Assembly: GCA_934500875.1 (NCBI GenBank)
Contig: CAKSTL010000008.1
Location: forward strand, 62,001-126,000
Reading direction: 5' to 3'
DNA from: an uncultured Clostridia bacterium
GTDB taxonomy: Bacteria > Bacillota > Clostridia > UMGS1810
Length of the DNA: 64,000 nt
Shown: one piece after another, positions 50,648 to 59,857 of the stretch
Numbering within the stretch: the stretch's first letter is position 1
Layout of the letters: each line of letters starts with the position of its first letter
Position numbers and translations under genes: made by a program
Notes under the pieces: generated by a model
What the model saw: only the letters and a program-made list of their open reading frames with translations
What the model was told of the DNA's origin: nothing
The model's database searches: none

Positions 50648-51451
50648 TTACATAATATATTTCTTTGGTGTAACGCCGATGAAACGGGTAAATAATTTAT
50701 AAAAGTAGCATATGTCCGGAATGTTTACTGCGTCAGCCGCCTCGGAAATGCTGTATTCGCCGCTCCTTAGCAGGTCACAGGATTTTTTTATCCGCAAATA
50801 GTTTTTGTATGTAATTGGGGACATATTTTTATATTTTTTAAACAATTTTCTAAAATTGCCCTCGCTTGTATCACATATTTTGGCAAGGTCACCTACTGTA
50901 ACATCTTCGAGATAGTTATTTTCAAGATAGAGTATCCCTTTATAAATTGTATGATGAGCCTCCCTTGTGCGATTTCTTACACTGTCTTTTGAAAGACTGT
51001 ACAAAATCTTATATAGTTCGGACAGTACTTCAAGTTTATAACCAATGAAACCCTTAATCCATATATTATATATTTTTTTGAACATATCAAGGTAATAGTC
51101 ATTCTTGTCCGTTGCCGCAATGCAAATTCTATCAGGAAGGTTGACATATACCTCGTCGAGCTGAAAATTAACGGATATATATTTTCCCGTACCGCCGGCA
51201 AGCCACTTGGATTTATACGTAATGTCGTTAGGAAGATATGCAATGCACCCGGACGGCACGCACACTTCGCTCTCAGTTCCTTCATCAAAAATAATTGTCC
51301 CATTTATTACATAAAAAAATAGTGAGAACGGTTTGTCATTTTTTTCGCAGACGTATATATGAGGTGTTTCAACAGTTCCCCAAAACACTCCGAAGTTATA
51401 TCGACGTCCTATGTCTGTCTTAGTTTCTTTTACAAAAAATTGCTCGTTCAT
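50648..51451 (-). CDS. AraC-family regulator, paralogue of the one at 41033
   Basis: A regulator of about 267 residues, collinear with the AraC protein at 41033-41836. Shared segments include YLPNDITYKSKW versus YLPSDIAYKSEW, CIAATDKNDYYLDMFKKIYNIW, SEGNFRKLFKKYKNMSPITY and KNYLRIKKSCDLLRSGEYSI. A cupin sensor precedes the double helix-turn-helix. The ATG at 51451 follows a GGCGGTGGA site. Its -10 context (TTTATTGTATAAT) also matches that of the paralogue. It sits downstream of the GRE operon on the opposite strand, so the two copies bracket the operon. Confidence 0.86.
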   Translation of the reverse strand: MNEQFFVKETKTDIGRRYNFGVFWGTVETPHIYVCEKNDKPFSLFFYVINGTIIFDEGTESEVCVPSGCIAYLPNDITYKSKWLAGGTGKYISVNFQLDEVYVNLPDRICIAATDKNDYYLDMFKKIYNIWIKGFIGYKLEVLSELYKILYSLSKDSVRNRTREAHHTIYKGILYLENNYLEDVTVGDLAKICDTSEGNFRKLFKKYKNMSPITYKNYLRIKKSCDLLRSGEYSISEAADAVNIPDICYFYKLFTRFIGVTPKKYIM

Positions 51452-51790
51452 TATTCCACCGCCCAAAAAACTGTTATAATTATATTATACAATAAATATT
51501 TTTGTGTTTATCAAGGGCAAATACTAATTTGCTTTGCAATATTGTCTGTGTTGCTGGAAAGGTAATACAATAACAAGAAGTGAAATAATGCAGAAAAAAC
51601 TGCTGATAGGCAGAAATTTGCATAATTATGATTTTTGATAGAAACTTAAATTTGTTTTAGCATTTCCTTTGAGGGGCAATCATTTATTCGCTGTGTGTCA
51701 GTTTGTTTCGCAGATGTTTTTAACATACCATTACATCTATCAATCCCAAAAATGTGTAACACATAGTGCACTTTTGTTCGAACATACATT

Positions 51791-52690
51791 TCAAGGTAAA
51801 TTAACGTATGCACTCCTGTATTTGCTTGGTGAACAAACGTATTTTTGTTTTAAAAGCATTTGTGAGGTGGTACGATGAGCTGAAACCGCATATTTCGGCA
51901 ATAGACGAAATGTTGTATGTCCTTTTTAACAAATACTCCTTTGCCTTTTCGAGTCGGTAATTTAGAAGGTATTTGTGAAGTGTCAAACCTGTGTATTTAA
52001 GCATCAACTTATTTAGATGATAGGGGTGGTAGCTGACTGTTTTCGCAATATCCTCGTTGCTTATATTTTCGAAGTAATTGTCCTGAATATATTTTATGAC
52101 TGTTTCTATTTTCCCCAAAACACTTGTTGATGCAAACATAGAATTTTGCAGCATATCTATAATTAAATCTTTTAAAAGAGCGGAACAACGCTCGGAAAAA
52201 TACGCTTCTCTTTTAGTAAATACATTAACAATTCTGTTGATTTTTTCTTTAAATTCACCTGCGCCTGATATTATTGGCGGTTTGCCGAGTGCGTCGGTGT
52301 CGTCAAAATCAATATTTTCTAACACACAATTTTTATTAAAGTCGGAAATGCAGACTGTGGATATGCTGTCCGTAATATTGCAGTTTGGATATGTATAATC
52401 AAAATTCACGGCAATCATTTTTAATGGTTTTCTGTTTCAAATTTGTATATGCAACCGCTCGGCCAAAGAAGTATGTCGTTTTTGGATAGATTGTATTCCT
52501 CGTTGTTTATATGAAGAAGCGCTTTACCGCCTAGTACATAAAAGAGACGGCAGTCATAACTTGACGAATACTCAGTGTTGTTAAAAATTTGTATTGTCAT
52601 AGCATAACGTACGAATGGATTTGAGTTGCAAAATTTCATATAATCACCATATGTTTGTTTTTTTGTATTTTTTTGATTTGTTTCGTGCAT
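51791..52690 (-). pseudogene. Frameshifted AraC-family regulator
   Basis: Two frames together give one AraC protein. The cupin half (52690-52421) ends at KFETENH with a premature TAA. One extra T in CATTAAAAATG would restore ENHLKMIAVNFDYTYPN, which continues in the frame 52418-51801. A second shift near the end (after FKTKI) replaces the expected CSPSKYRSAYVN tail, which is present in the next frame and stops at a TGA at 51791. Two independent frameshifts make it a pseudogene. The probable original start is the ATG at 52639. Bases 51467-51790 hold no gene apart from promoters. Confidence 0.82.
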
Positions 52691-52748
52691 TCATTATACA
52701 ACAGATAAATGATAAAATTAATATGTAAATGTGATATATTTGGTGGTG

Positions 52749-53183
52749 TTGAAATTGAAATTTTCAGTTAGGTATCAGATGTGAGGAAATGATGAATTTA
52801 TTGACGCGGTTATAAAATACAAGTCAAAAATTGAGGAAGTATATTTTTCGTGGGGCGATTTTGCAAACGGCAGAAATCTGCAAATTCAGCAGGCGGATCC
52901 TACGCCGTATTTTGATGGTTATTATATGAAACGTGAGTTTAACCGTGATTTTAATGCCATAAAAAAGCTTAAAAATTGGTATGACGAAAACGGGAAAAGT
53001 CTGCACATTCTTGCAAACAGCGGTTGTCTTAATCACTGCTCGGCGCACATGTTTCATGATAATTTGGTATCGCACGAGAGTGAAATTTCAAAAATGGACA
53101 ACTGCTATGAATTTCCTGCCGAATACGCAGTGGGGATATTCGCCCTGTCTTTGCGGAAGAAAATGCGATATTGCGTGCTATAG
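52749..53183 (+). pseudogene. Peptidase U32-like gene fragment
   Basis: From a TTG after TGGTGGTG the frame reads LKLKFSVRYQM, hits a TGA at 52782-52784, then continues in frame with DEFIDAVIKYKSKIEEVYFSWG, YYMKREFNRDFNAIKKLKNWY and LHILANSGCLNHCSAHMFHD. The last two blocks resemble the cysteine-containing core of U32-family proteins. The sequence degenerates after KMDNCYEF and stops at 53183, much shorter than the family (about 300-400 residues). Family assignment is tentative; that it is broken is clear. Confidence 0.6.
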
Positions 53184-53206
53184 GCACATTGTGGGGGAGT
53201 TTTGAT

Positions 53207-53590
53207 ATGAGAGATAAAATTATTGAAATCGCAAAACAAAACGGAGCCGATGTTGTCGGTTTTGCACCTGCAAGCCGTTTTGACAAAGACGACGCAGTGT
53301 TTAAAATTATGCCCGAAACAAAAACGGTAATCGGACTGGGATTTAGGATTCTCAGGGGAATTTACCGCGGAATAGAGGAGGGCAGTACATATTATCAGTA
53401 CACCACAATGGCGGTGGAAAATATGGAAGAAACAATTATGCCTATGGCGCAGCTTAAAGCAGCTATGGAGCTTGAAAAAGACGGGTATATTGCACTTCCC
53501 CAGCGCAGACATCAGCAGATAATGGCGGAGCACGACAGTAAACTGGGAAATACCATAAAATATTTTATAATAAATACGCAGTTAGATTAG
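53207..53590 (+). pseudogene. Truncated QueG-like (epoxyqueuosine reductase-type) gene
   Basis: The frame from the ATG at 53207 (RBS GGGGGAG) encodes RDKIIEIAKQNGADVVGFAPASRF, PETKTVIGLGFRILRG and a helix resembling the N-terminal domain of QueG-type cobalamin/4Fe-4S proteins. It loses similarity after HDSKLGN and ends at 53590, before any ferredoxin cysteines. The dispersed repeats start 88 bases later, so the 3' part was probably deleted or displaced. Confidence 0.6.
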
Positions 53591-53677
53591 ACGAGATGGT
53601 GAGGCATACTAAAAAATAGATATCATGTTGATGACTTATCAAGTGAACAAAGGGTCACCTCATCAATGTTGTAACGA

Positions 53678-53845
53678 ACTTTGCTCCATTCTGATTTTTC
53701 TTTACAAAAAAATCAATCATACGCGTCATCGTTCTTCCCTTTTCGCAAAAAGGCATGCTCGGCTCGCCTGTTCGCTTGCAAGCGTACTCACAGATGGCTC
53801 ACTGCCGCTACCACCTTTTGGCGATTATGCCTGCGGCGCAGATAT
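53678..53845 (+). repeat. Dispersed repeat, tandem unit 1
   Basis: Starts ACTTTGCTCCATTCTGATTT, includes a TGATTTTT...AAAAAAATCA hairpin, TACGCGTCATCGTTCTTCCC, TTTTCGCAAAA and GGCATGCTCGGCTCGCCTG, and ends near GCGGCGCAGA. The first roughly 70 bases match unit 2 with one difference. Open frames across it are repeat artefacts. Confidence 0.88.
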
Positions 53846-53878
53846 CTCAATGGTTCGCCTTTCCCAGCGTCGGAATGG

Positions 53879-54046
53879 ACTTCGCTCCATTCTGATTTTT
53901 CTTTACAAAAAAATCAATCATACGCGTCATCGTTCTTCCCTTTTCGCAAAAGGGCACGCTCGGCTCGCCTGTTCGCTTGCGAGCGCACTCACGACGGCTC
54001 TCGGTCGCTGCCACCTTTTTGCGGGTGAGCGCCATACGGCGCAAGG
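53879..54046 (+). repeat. Dispersed repeat, tandem unit 2
   Basis: Begins exactly 201 bases after unit 1 with ACTTCGCTCCATTCTGATTT and ends near ACGGCGCAAGG. Its second half (GGCACGCTCGGCTCGC...CTGCCACCTTTTTGCGGG) is closer to the copy at 15.84-15.93 kb than unit 1 is. From 54047 to 54231 there is only a promoter-like AT-rich stretch for the next gene. Confidence 0.88.
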
Positions 54047-54231
54047 GGAAATGTTCTGACGTTTCTCATTTACAAAAAGGGTATAAGACACAAAAAATAT
54101 ACCGATTATGTAAAAATTTTGCGGAATATGACACTAAGTATTGAATTTAATTTTAATAGTAGTATAATTTTAAATGTAGGTTTACAATAAAATATAAATA
54201 TATTTTAAGCTTTGCTTAAGGGGGAAGAAAA

Positions 54232-57027
54232 GTGAAAACAAAAAAACTGTTATGCGGCATTCTTGCAGCCCTGATGATTATATCTGCAATACCGTTTTCG
54301 GCGTTTGCGGCAAGTATTGTTTCAATTGTCAGGCTGACAATTGATGAGCCGAAGGCAGGAGAAAAACCTGCGCTTACGGCGTCATTGCCGAAAACTGCAA
54401 GCACACAGGTGCTTAGTGTTAAATGGTCGCCTTCTGATACGGTTTTTAAGGAAAACGGCGAATATACCGTTACAGTTGAAGTCGGTATGAAACAGGGTGA
54501 GAAAAAAGTTTTTAACGACGTGGGCAAAATGACGGTAAAGGTTAACGGCAACAAGACAGACGCTGTTACGAAAAACGACAATACAGTCACCGTAAACTAT
54601 ACTTGGAATTTGGGAAGCAGTAAATCAGAAACAACGGTGAATATTCCGAAAAAAAGCGAAAACACAAGTGTTTCGGGCAGCAAATTTTCTGACGTTAAAG
54701 ACGGCGATTATTACGCTGACGCCGTTAAATGGGCGGTAGATAAAAAAATTACTTCGGGAACTTCGTCAACAACTTTTTCGCCGAATGATACCTGCACACG
54801 TGCGCAGATACTTACATTTTTGTGGCGTGCTGTCGGCAGCCCGAAGTACAACTCATTTATGGCGTTTGAAGATGTAATCTCCACCGATTACTTTTTTGAT
54901 GCGGCAACCTGGGCGAAGGGCAACGATATGGTTTCGGGCAGTAAATTTGACGCAGAAACACCCTGCACAAGGGCGTATACCGTTACATATCTTTGGAAAA
55001 ATGCCGGAAGCCCCAAAACCGAGGTTTCAAACGCGTTTTCGGATGTTGACGCAAATGCAGACTATGCACAGGCAGTGGCTTGGGCGGTTAAAAACGGCGT
55101 GACAAGCGGAACTTCGGCAACGACGTTTTCGCCGAACGATACCTGCACAAGAGGGCAGATTGTGACATTTTTGAACCGTGCGCTGTCTTCGGCCGATAAT
55201 ACAGTTTCCAAAGATGACGGCACCGTAAAAGAAGAGCCTGTGAAAAATGATAATCAGCAGACCGAAACAAAGACGCCGGAGACAACCGAAAAGGATACCG
55301 AAAAGAATACGGAAAAGAATACAGAAAATAATACAGAAAAAAATACAGAGAAGAATACAGGAAAACAGACGGAAACGGTAAATCCCACAAATGACGAGCT
55401 GGACAATGTAGAAAACTGGAGAAAGCCGGGTGTGTTTACAAACACAAGACCTGAATATGACACGGCGGTATATGAAGCAAGAATTAAAGAAGTGTTGAAA
55501 GAGGCGCTCGGAGATAATATGGGCGCAAGTATGACAGACATACAAAAGGCGCTCGCTCTGCATGAATGGCTTGTACTCCATTGCCAGTATGACGAAACGA
55601 AAAAAAGAAAATATGCGTACAGCGAATACGGAGCTATTGTTGAGGGTCTTGCCGTTTGCCAGGGATATACTATTGCTTATAACGATTTGCTCACAAGGGT
55701 AGGCATTGAAGCGGAATACGTGGTAGGCTGGGCAGAACAGCCGCAAACGACGCCTCAAAGACATTCATGGAGCCGTGTTACCATTGACGGAAAGAGATAC
55801 TTTGTAGATGTTACGTGGGACGATATGACGCCTGATACAAAAGGCAGAGTAACGCACGGCTTCTTTATGGTGAGCGACAAAAAGATGTATTACCATACAC
55901 GATATAATGTTCACTGCACCGATACGACCTACGACGATAGTCTGCTTCGGGAATTGGAAACACCGCTTTTCTGGAATGAGAAAGAGAAAAAATTCTACTA
56001 TGTTGACACATACAGCGTAAAAATGACCTCCGATTTTTCAGAAGAGATTACGCCTACAAAGACAAAAAATGAATTTGGTCCCGATTGCGCAGTTATGACC
56101 GACGACCAAAAATATATCGCTTACTTCAAACCGACAAACTATACAAGCGAATATCCGCTTTATCTGTATTCCGTTGATACAGACGAATATTTCACATATA
56201 AGATTAAGGACGTTAAAAACGTTATATTCTGCGGAATGAGATTGGACGGCTACAATGTTGAGGTTGTAAGGGACTATTATAAAAACAGCGCTCCTTATAT
56301 GACGAAGGTTATTGAATCTGTTCCGATTCCGAAAAACTTTCAAAAGCGCAGCGTAATCTTTGACCAAAATTACAGCGGCGTGAAAACGGCAAGCTGCGAA
56401 TATCTGAATAACTACTGGACAAACGGCGAAGGTTCGTTTGAAGAACCGAAGAGAAGCGGATTTACTTTCGACGGCTGGTATACCCAAAAAGACGGCTGCG
56501 AAAAGATTGAAAAATTTGAGGATATTCCGGCAGGCTGCACAACGCTTTATGCGCACTGGTGGGGTGCTTGGAGCATTTCTGAAGAACCCACGCTGACCGA
56601 GAGCGGAAAGATTGTCCGTTCGCTTGACGGCTATCCTGACGTAACGGAGGAAAAAGAAGTTCCGTGCTTATCGGATACTTCGGTTTGGAAAAAATCATCT
56701 TACAAAGCTGCGACAACAACAAAAGAGGGCTGGCAAAGATACACTTCGGAATACGGTGATGTAAAGGTAATGATTCCGAAGGAAGAGCTTAAATACGGTA
56801 TTGTTTATAAAGAAGGATATGTTTTCATTACCGTTTTGGAGGAAGCAACCTATACGGTTAGATTTAAATCGGCAGATGCCGAAACACAAATGAAAGTAAC
56901 TTCAAACGGTGCAGGCGAATTCAGAGTGTTATATCCGAAAACCTTCACACCGAGCGGAACTATTAATGCAACACTGTATGACAGCGATATGAACGAAATC
57001 TGCTCAATCGAATATGAAGTAAAATAA
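54232..57027 (+). CDS. SLH-anchored surface protein with transglutaminase-like domain
   Basis: A 931-residue secreted protein starting at GTG with AAGGGGGAAG upstream. Order: signal peptide (about 1-27, ending FAA), a beta-rich domain (28-140), three S-layer homology domains (about 151-203, 210-262, 268-318) for cell-wall attachment, and a low-complexity Thr/Glu/Lys/Asn linker with repeated TEKN units (350-382). Next comes a transglutaminase-like core with triad Cys476 (AVCQGY), His511 (QRHSW) and Asp526 (VDVTW). Near 705-780 is an InlB-type beta-repeat (FDGWYT...TTLYAHW), then a C-terminal beta domain. It probably modifies or cleaves cell-surface or substrate proteins. Monocistronic, with a strong terminator. 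Confidence 0.9.
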   Translation: MKTKKLLCGILAALMIISAIPFSAFAASIVSIVRLTIDEPKAGEKPALTASLPKTASTQVLSVKWSPSDTVFKENGEYTVTVEVGMKQGEKKVFNDVGKMTVKVNGNKTDAVTKNDNTVTVNYTWNLGSSKSETTVNIPKKSENTSVSGSKFSDVKDGDYYADAVKWAVDKKITSGTSSTTFSPNDTCTRAQILTFLWRAVGSPKYNSFMAFEDVISTDYFFDAATWAKGNDMVSGSKFDAETPCTRAYTVTYLWKNAGSPKTEVSNAFSDVDANADYAQAVAWAVKNGVTSGTSATTFSPNDTCTRGQIVTFLNRALSSADNTVSKDDGTVKEEPVKNDNQQTETKTPETTEKDTEKNTEKNTENNTEKNTEKNTGKQTETVNPTNDELDNVENWRKPGVFTNTRPEYDTAVYEARIKEVLKEALGDNMGASMTDIQKALALHEWLVLHCQYDETKKRKYAYSEYGAIVEGLAVCQGYTIAYNDLLTRVGIEAEYVVGWAEQPQTTPQRHSWSRVTIDGKRYFVDVTWDDMTPDTKGRVTHGFFMVSDKKMYYHTRYNVHCTDTTYDDSLLRELETPLFWNEKEKKFYYVDTYSVKMTSDFSEEITPTKTKNEFGPDCAVMTDDQKYIAYFKPTNYTSEYPLYLYSVDTDEYFTYKIKDVKNVIFCGMRLDGYNVEVVRDYYKNSAPYMTKVIESVPIPKNFQKRSVIFDQNYSGVKTASCEYLNNYWTNGEGSFEEPKRSGFTFDGWYTQKDGCEKIEKFEDIPAGCTTLYAHWWGAWSISEEPTLTESGKIVRSLDGYPDVTEEKEVPCLSDTSVWKKSSYKAATTTKEGWQRYTSEYGDVKVMIPKEELKYGIVYKEGYVFITVLEEATYTVRFKSADAETQMKVTSNGAGEFRVLYPKTFTPSGTINATLYDSDMNEICSIEYEVK

Positions 57028-57040
57028 AGAAAAAAACAAA

Positions 57041-57077
57041 ACAACCACGGTATTAAATAGTACCGTGGCTGTTTTTT
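57041..57077. terminator. Bidirectional terminator after the SLH protein gene
   Basis: CCACGGTA (57045-57052) pairs with TACCGTGG (57061-57068), flanked by AACA and TGTT that extend the stem and a T-run. It serves the convergent GH4 gene as well. Confidence 0.85.
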
Positions 57078-57120
57078 GTTATGCGAAAAACGGTAATCAA
57101 ACGCCATAAGTTTTATTTGT

Positions 57121-58524
57121 TTATCTGATATCGAACATTGTAAGATATTCTTTTGTGTTGTCAATCATCTCTTTAAACAATGCTTTTGCATCATTTATTG
57201 AGAGCTTTCCGAGAAGCGGGTCTGAGATGAACGCACAGAATATTTTGTCAAGATTTCTCTCGTGTATGCCCTCTTCGGCAAGCTCCTGTTCGCCGACGAT
57301 ACGGGATACAAGAGTGTATATTTCTTTCGGAATGTTTCCTGCCGCAACGGGTGTAACCGTACCGCTTCTGAACACTGCGTTGGTTTCTACCACTGCGCCG
57401 AGCGGAAGGTTCGGAATTTGTCCGATGTTGGGGATATTGACGTTTGTGACAAGGTCGCAAAGTCCCAAAATGGCACGAATCTGATGTACGCCTTCTTCGC
57501 CTGTGCCTTCGATTTTAATTTCTTTTTCGCCGCTTATCATTTTTCGGCTGTTTTCAAGACGTTCCTTAAGATTTTCTTTTCTGAACGATACAGGTGTGAG
57601 CGCAAAGTGCATTTCGGCTACTCTTTCGGGATTTTTAAGATACCATTCGCCGTTGCAGAACTCTGCAAGGTGACGGTCGCCGGCAGCCGCAATCCAGCCG
57701 TAGCGCAAAAACAGGTCCATTTTAACCTTTTCTTCTGACACAAACATATTGTTCATCCAGTTTTTGTCTACATTTCCGCTCTTGCCGTAACCCGTTTCGG
57801 CATATTTTTCGCAAAATTCACGGTAAAGCGGGAAAAGGTCGATATTTTTGTATTTTGCCTCGGTAAGCCAGGTAAAATGGTTTACCGACACGGGATTAAC
57901 TTTAATTTTGCTTCTGTCGTTTACCTTTATTCCTCTTGTTTCTTCAAGAACCTTCATAAGAACTTTCTGCGTGCCGAAAACTTCGTGGCAGCAGCCGAAC
58001 GCCTTGATTTTAGGAAATACTCTGTAGAGTGTTTTTACGCAGAGCGTCATAGGATTGGTGTAGTTTATAACCCACGCTTCGGGGCAGTATTTTTCAATGC
58101 ACTCCGCAAAATACTCGTACATAGGTATTGTGCGCATTGCTCTTATAATTCCGCCCGGTCCGGTGGTGTCGCCAACGGGCTGATAAACGCCGTATTTTTC
58201 GGGTGTATGAACGTCCGATTCCATTTCGTCAAACGTTGCAGGAAGAATTGATATTATAACAAAATCCGCACCCTTAAGCGCCTCGTCAATGCCCTCGACA
58301 GCGTGATAATTCCAGATTGATTTTGTCTCTTTTAAATTTTTGTATTTGTTTCCTATTATTTCGTTGTGCTGTGCAGCTTCAAGGTCGATATCGTAAAGAT
58401 ACACATCACCCGAAATATCCTCGCTCGTTGCAAGGTCGCTCATAAATCCCCATGCCCAGCCTCTTGAGCCGCCGCCTATGTAAGCAATTTTAATATCGCT
58501 TACCTTATTGTCCGTATACTTCAA
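57121..58524 (-). CDS. GH4 glycosidase, probable alpha-galacturonidase (CHEV type)
   Basis: A protein of about 467 residues of the NAD- and metal-dependent GH4 family. The Rossmann motif is KIAYIGGGSRGWAWG, and NYTNPM and VNHFTWLTEAKY are GH4 substrate and metal sites. The family's Cys-His motif reads Cys179-His-Glu-Val182 in GCCHEVFGTQ. As I recall, CHEV distinguishes alpha-galacturonidases from the CHS- and CHG-type alpha-glucosidases and alpha-glucuronidases. It would release galacturonate from pectin oligomers in the cytoplasm. GGGGG precedes a TTG at 58524, taken as the start. A broken AraC/PocR regulator lies upstream. Confidence 0.88.
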   Translation of the reverse strand: MKYTDNKVSDIKIAYIGGGSRGWAWGFMSDLATSEDISGDVYLYDIDLEAAQHNEIIGNKYKNLKETKSIWNYHAVEGIDEALKGADFVIISILPATFDEMESDVHTPEKYGVYQPVGDTTGPGGIIRAMRTIPMYEYFAECIEKYCPEAWVINYTNPMTLCVKTLYRVFPKIKAFGCCHEVFGTQKVLMKVLEETRGIKVNDRSKIKVNPVSVNHFTWLTEAKYKNIDLFPLYREFCEKYAETGYGKSGNVDKNWMNNMFVSEEKVKMDLFLRYGWIAAAGDRHLAEFCNGEWYLKNPERVAEMHFALTPVSFRKENLKERLENSRKMISGEKEIKIEGTGEEGVHQIRAILGLCDLVTNVNIPNIGQIPNLPLGAVVETNAVFRSGTVTPVAAGNIPKEIYTLVSRIVGEQELAEEGIHERNLDKIFCAFISDPLLGKLSINDAKALFKEMIDNTKEYLTMFDIR

Positions 58525-58855
58525 TTTCAAAACCCCCAATTTATTAAAATTGATTCTTTATATTTGAATTATACAGCATTATTATAAAGTTTTCATTAAA
58601 TATATTGCTCATATAAGCAAAAACACGAAAATATTGATAAAATTTGTGCGCGGAATTTTTTTAGGTATCGGGGAGCGATTGCAATAAGGCGATTGCTCAC
58701 AATAAAATAAAGCGCCGTACCAAAGCCGCTCTGCGATAAAATATTTTTTGGAATAGCGGGCAAGTATTATAAGCTCAGTGCCGGCGAACAAGAAAGACAG
58801 TAAACTTTTAAAATGCAGGGCATATCGGGTTCGGCTCTCTGATGATGGTAAGTTT
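58525..58855. other. Intergenic region between GH4 and the broken AraC gene
   Basis: About 330 bases without a credible gene. The part near GH4 is AT-rich and should hold its promoter. The part from about 58640 to 58850 is richer in G+C, has GCGATTGCAATAAGGCGATTG and GCAGGGCATATCGGGTTC, and matches nothing else I noticed in the window. Confidence 0.5.
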
Positions 58856-59712
58856 CTAATAAAAAGTTTTCGTCTGCGCAAGCTTTCTGTATTGTGCAGG
58901 CGTTTTTTTATACCTTGCACGAAATATTCTGTTAAAACACGAAATGCTGTTAAACCCACATTCCGCCGAGATATCAAGAACGGTTCTGTCTGTGGTTTTT
59001 AAAAGATTTTCTGCGGCGTCAAGACGGCGCATATTGACATATGAATGAAAGGTCTGACCCGTCTGTTTCAAAAAAAGCCTTCCGAGATATTTTTCGTTCA
59101 TAAAATAAAGCTCCGACATTTTTTTTAGCGTCAGCGCACGGTCAAAATATTCGTCGGCATAAAGGCACAAATCCTCTGTTATTTTACTGTGATGACCGCT
59201 GTATGTTATATTTTTGCGGTTTTTGTAATACATAAGCTTTATAAATTCATCTGCTATTCGGGCAGTTTTGAGCATAAAGCTTTTATCCGCATTTTTTATA
59301 TTTGCAAATTCTTTTGACAGTTTTTCAAAATCGACGCCCGTCATTTTGCAGGTGATTTCTGCCTTTTTTGCGGTTTCAGATATATTTTCGGTCTATTTCC
59401 CAAAAACAGTATACATTCGGTTTTTTCGTTCAAATTAATGGGATAAACAAGCTCCAGAAGGCCGTAAGGGCACACCCCGAAAAACGCTTTGCCTCTTTTT
59501 ATTGCCATTTTGCACACGGTTTTTTTGCACGAGGTGCAAAGCCCGAATCCTTTTTCGGTTGTTTTTGCAATGTCGCAAAATTTAAGCGTGTGTTTGCGGA
59601 AGGTGCGCTCAATATCAAACGGCGGACAGGATAAAATTCCTGTAACATTATGCATATTAATCAGCAAACCGCTGCATGACGAAAGATATTGCAAAAGCGT
59701 ATTAAGGTTCAC
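58856..59712 (-). pseudogene. AraC regulator with PocR-type sensor, split by a 2-base shift
   Basis: The N-terminal frame (GTG at 59712, RBS GAGGTG) encodes a PocR-like sensor with GLCTSCKKTVCKMAIKRG and VCPYGLLELVYPI. It runs out of frame at NRPKIYL and stops at about 59341. The C-terminal frame carries the DNA-binding domain (MNEKYLGRLFLKQTGQTFHS; CGFNSISCFNRIFRARYKKT). Removing two bases from the ATATAT near 59387-59393 would give NRPKISETAKKAEITCKMTG and join the halves. As it stands it cannot make a full regulator. The gene sits upstream of and parallel to GH4, so it was probably its activator. Confidence 0.8.
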
Positions 59713-59857
59713 AAAAAACACCTCAAATTTTCCGAAATTTATTAAAGTATATCATAAATGTATCGTTTGTGCAATAAAATGTTTAGTTTGTGATAGCAAA
59801 AATATGATATTTTTTGTAAAATTGTATAAAGAAAATTTTTTTAAGAGGGTGTGCAAT

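Noticed and set aside
53625..54059. A 144-codon open frame and its shifted partner over the tandem repeats
   Set aside because: The repetitive peptide simply reflects the DNA repeat; frames stay open on several strands and no RBS is present.
58609..58977. A 122-codon minus-strand frame overlapping the AraC C-terminus
   Set aside because: Its first part is a shadow of the real AraC domain in another frame and the rest has no coding character.
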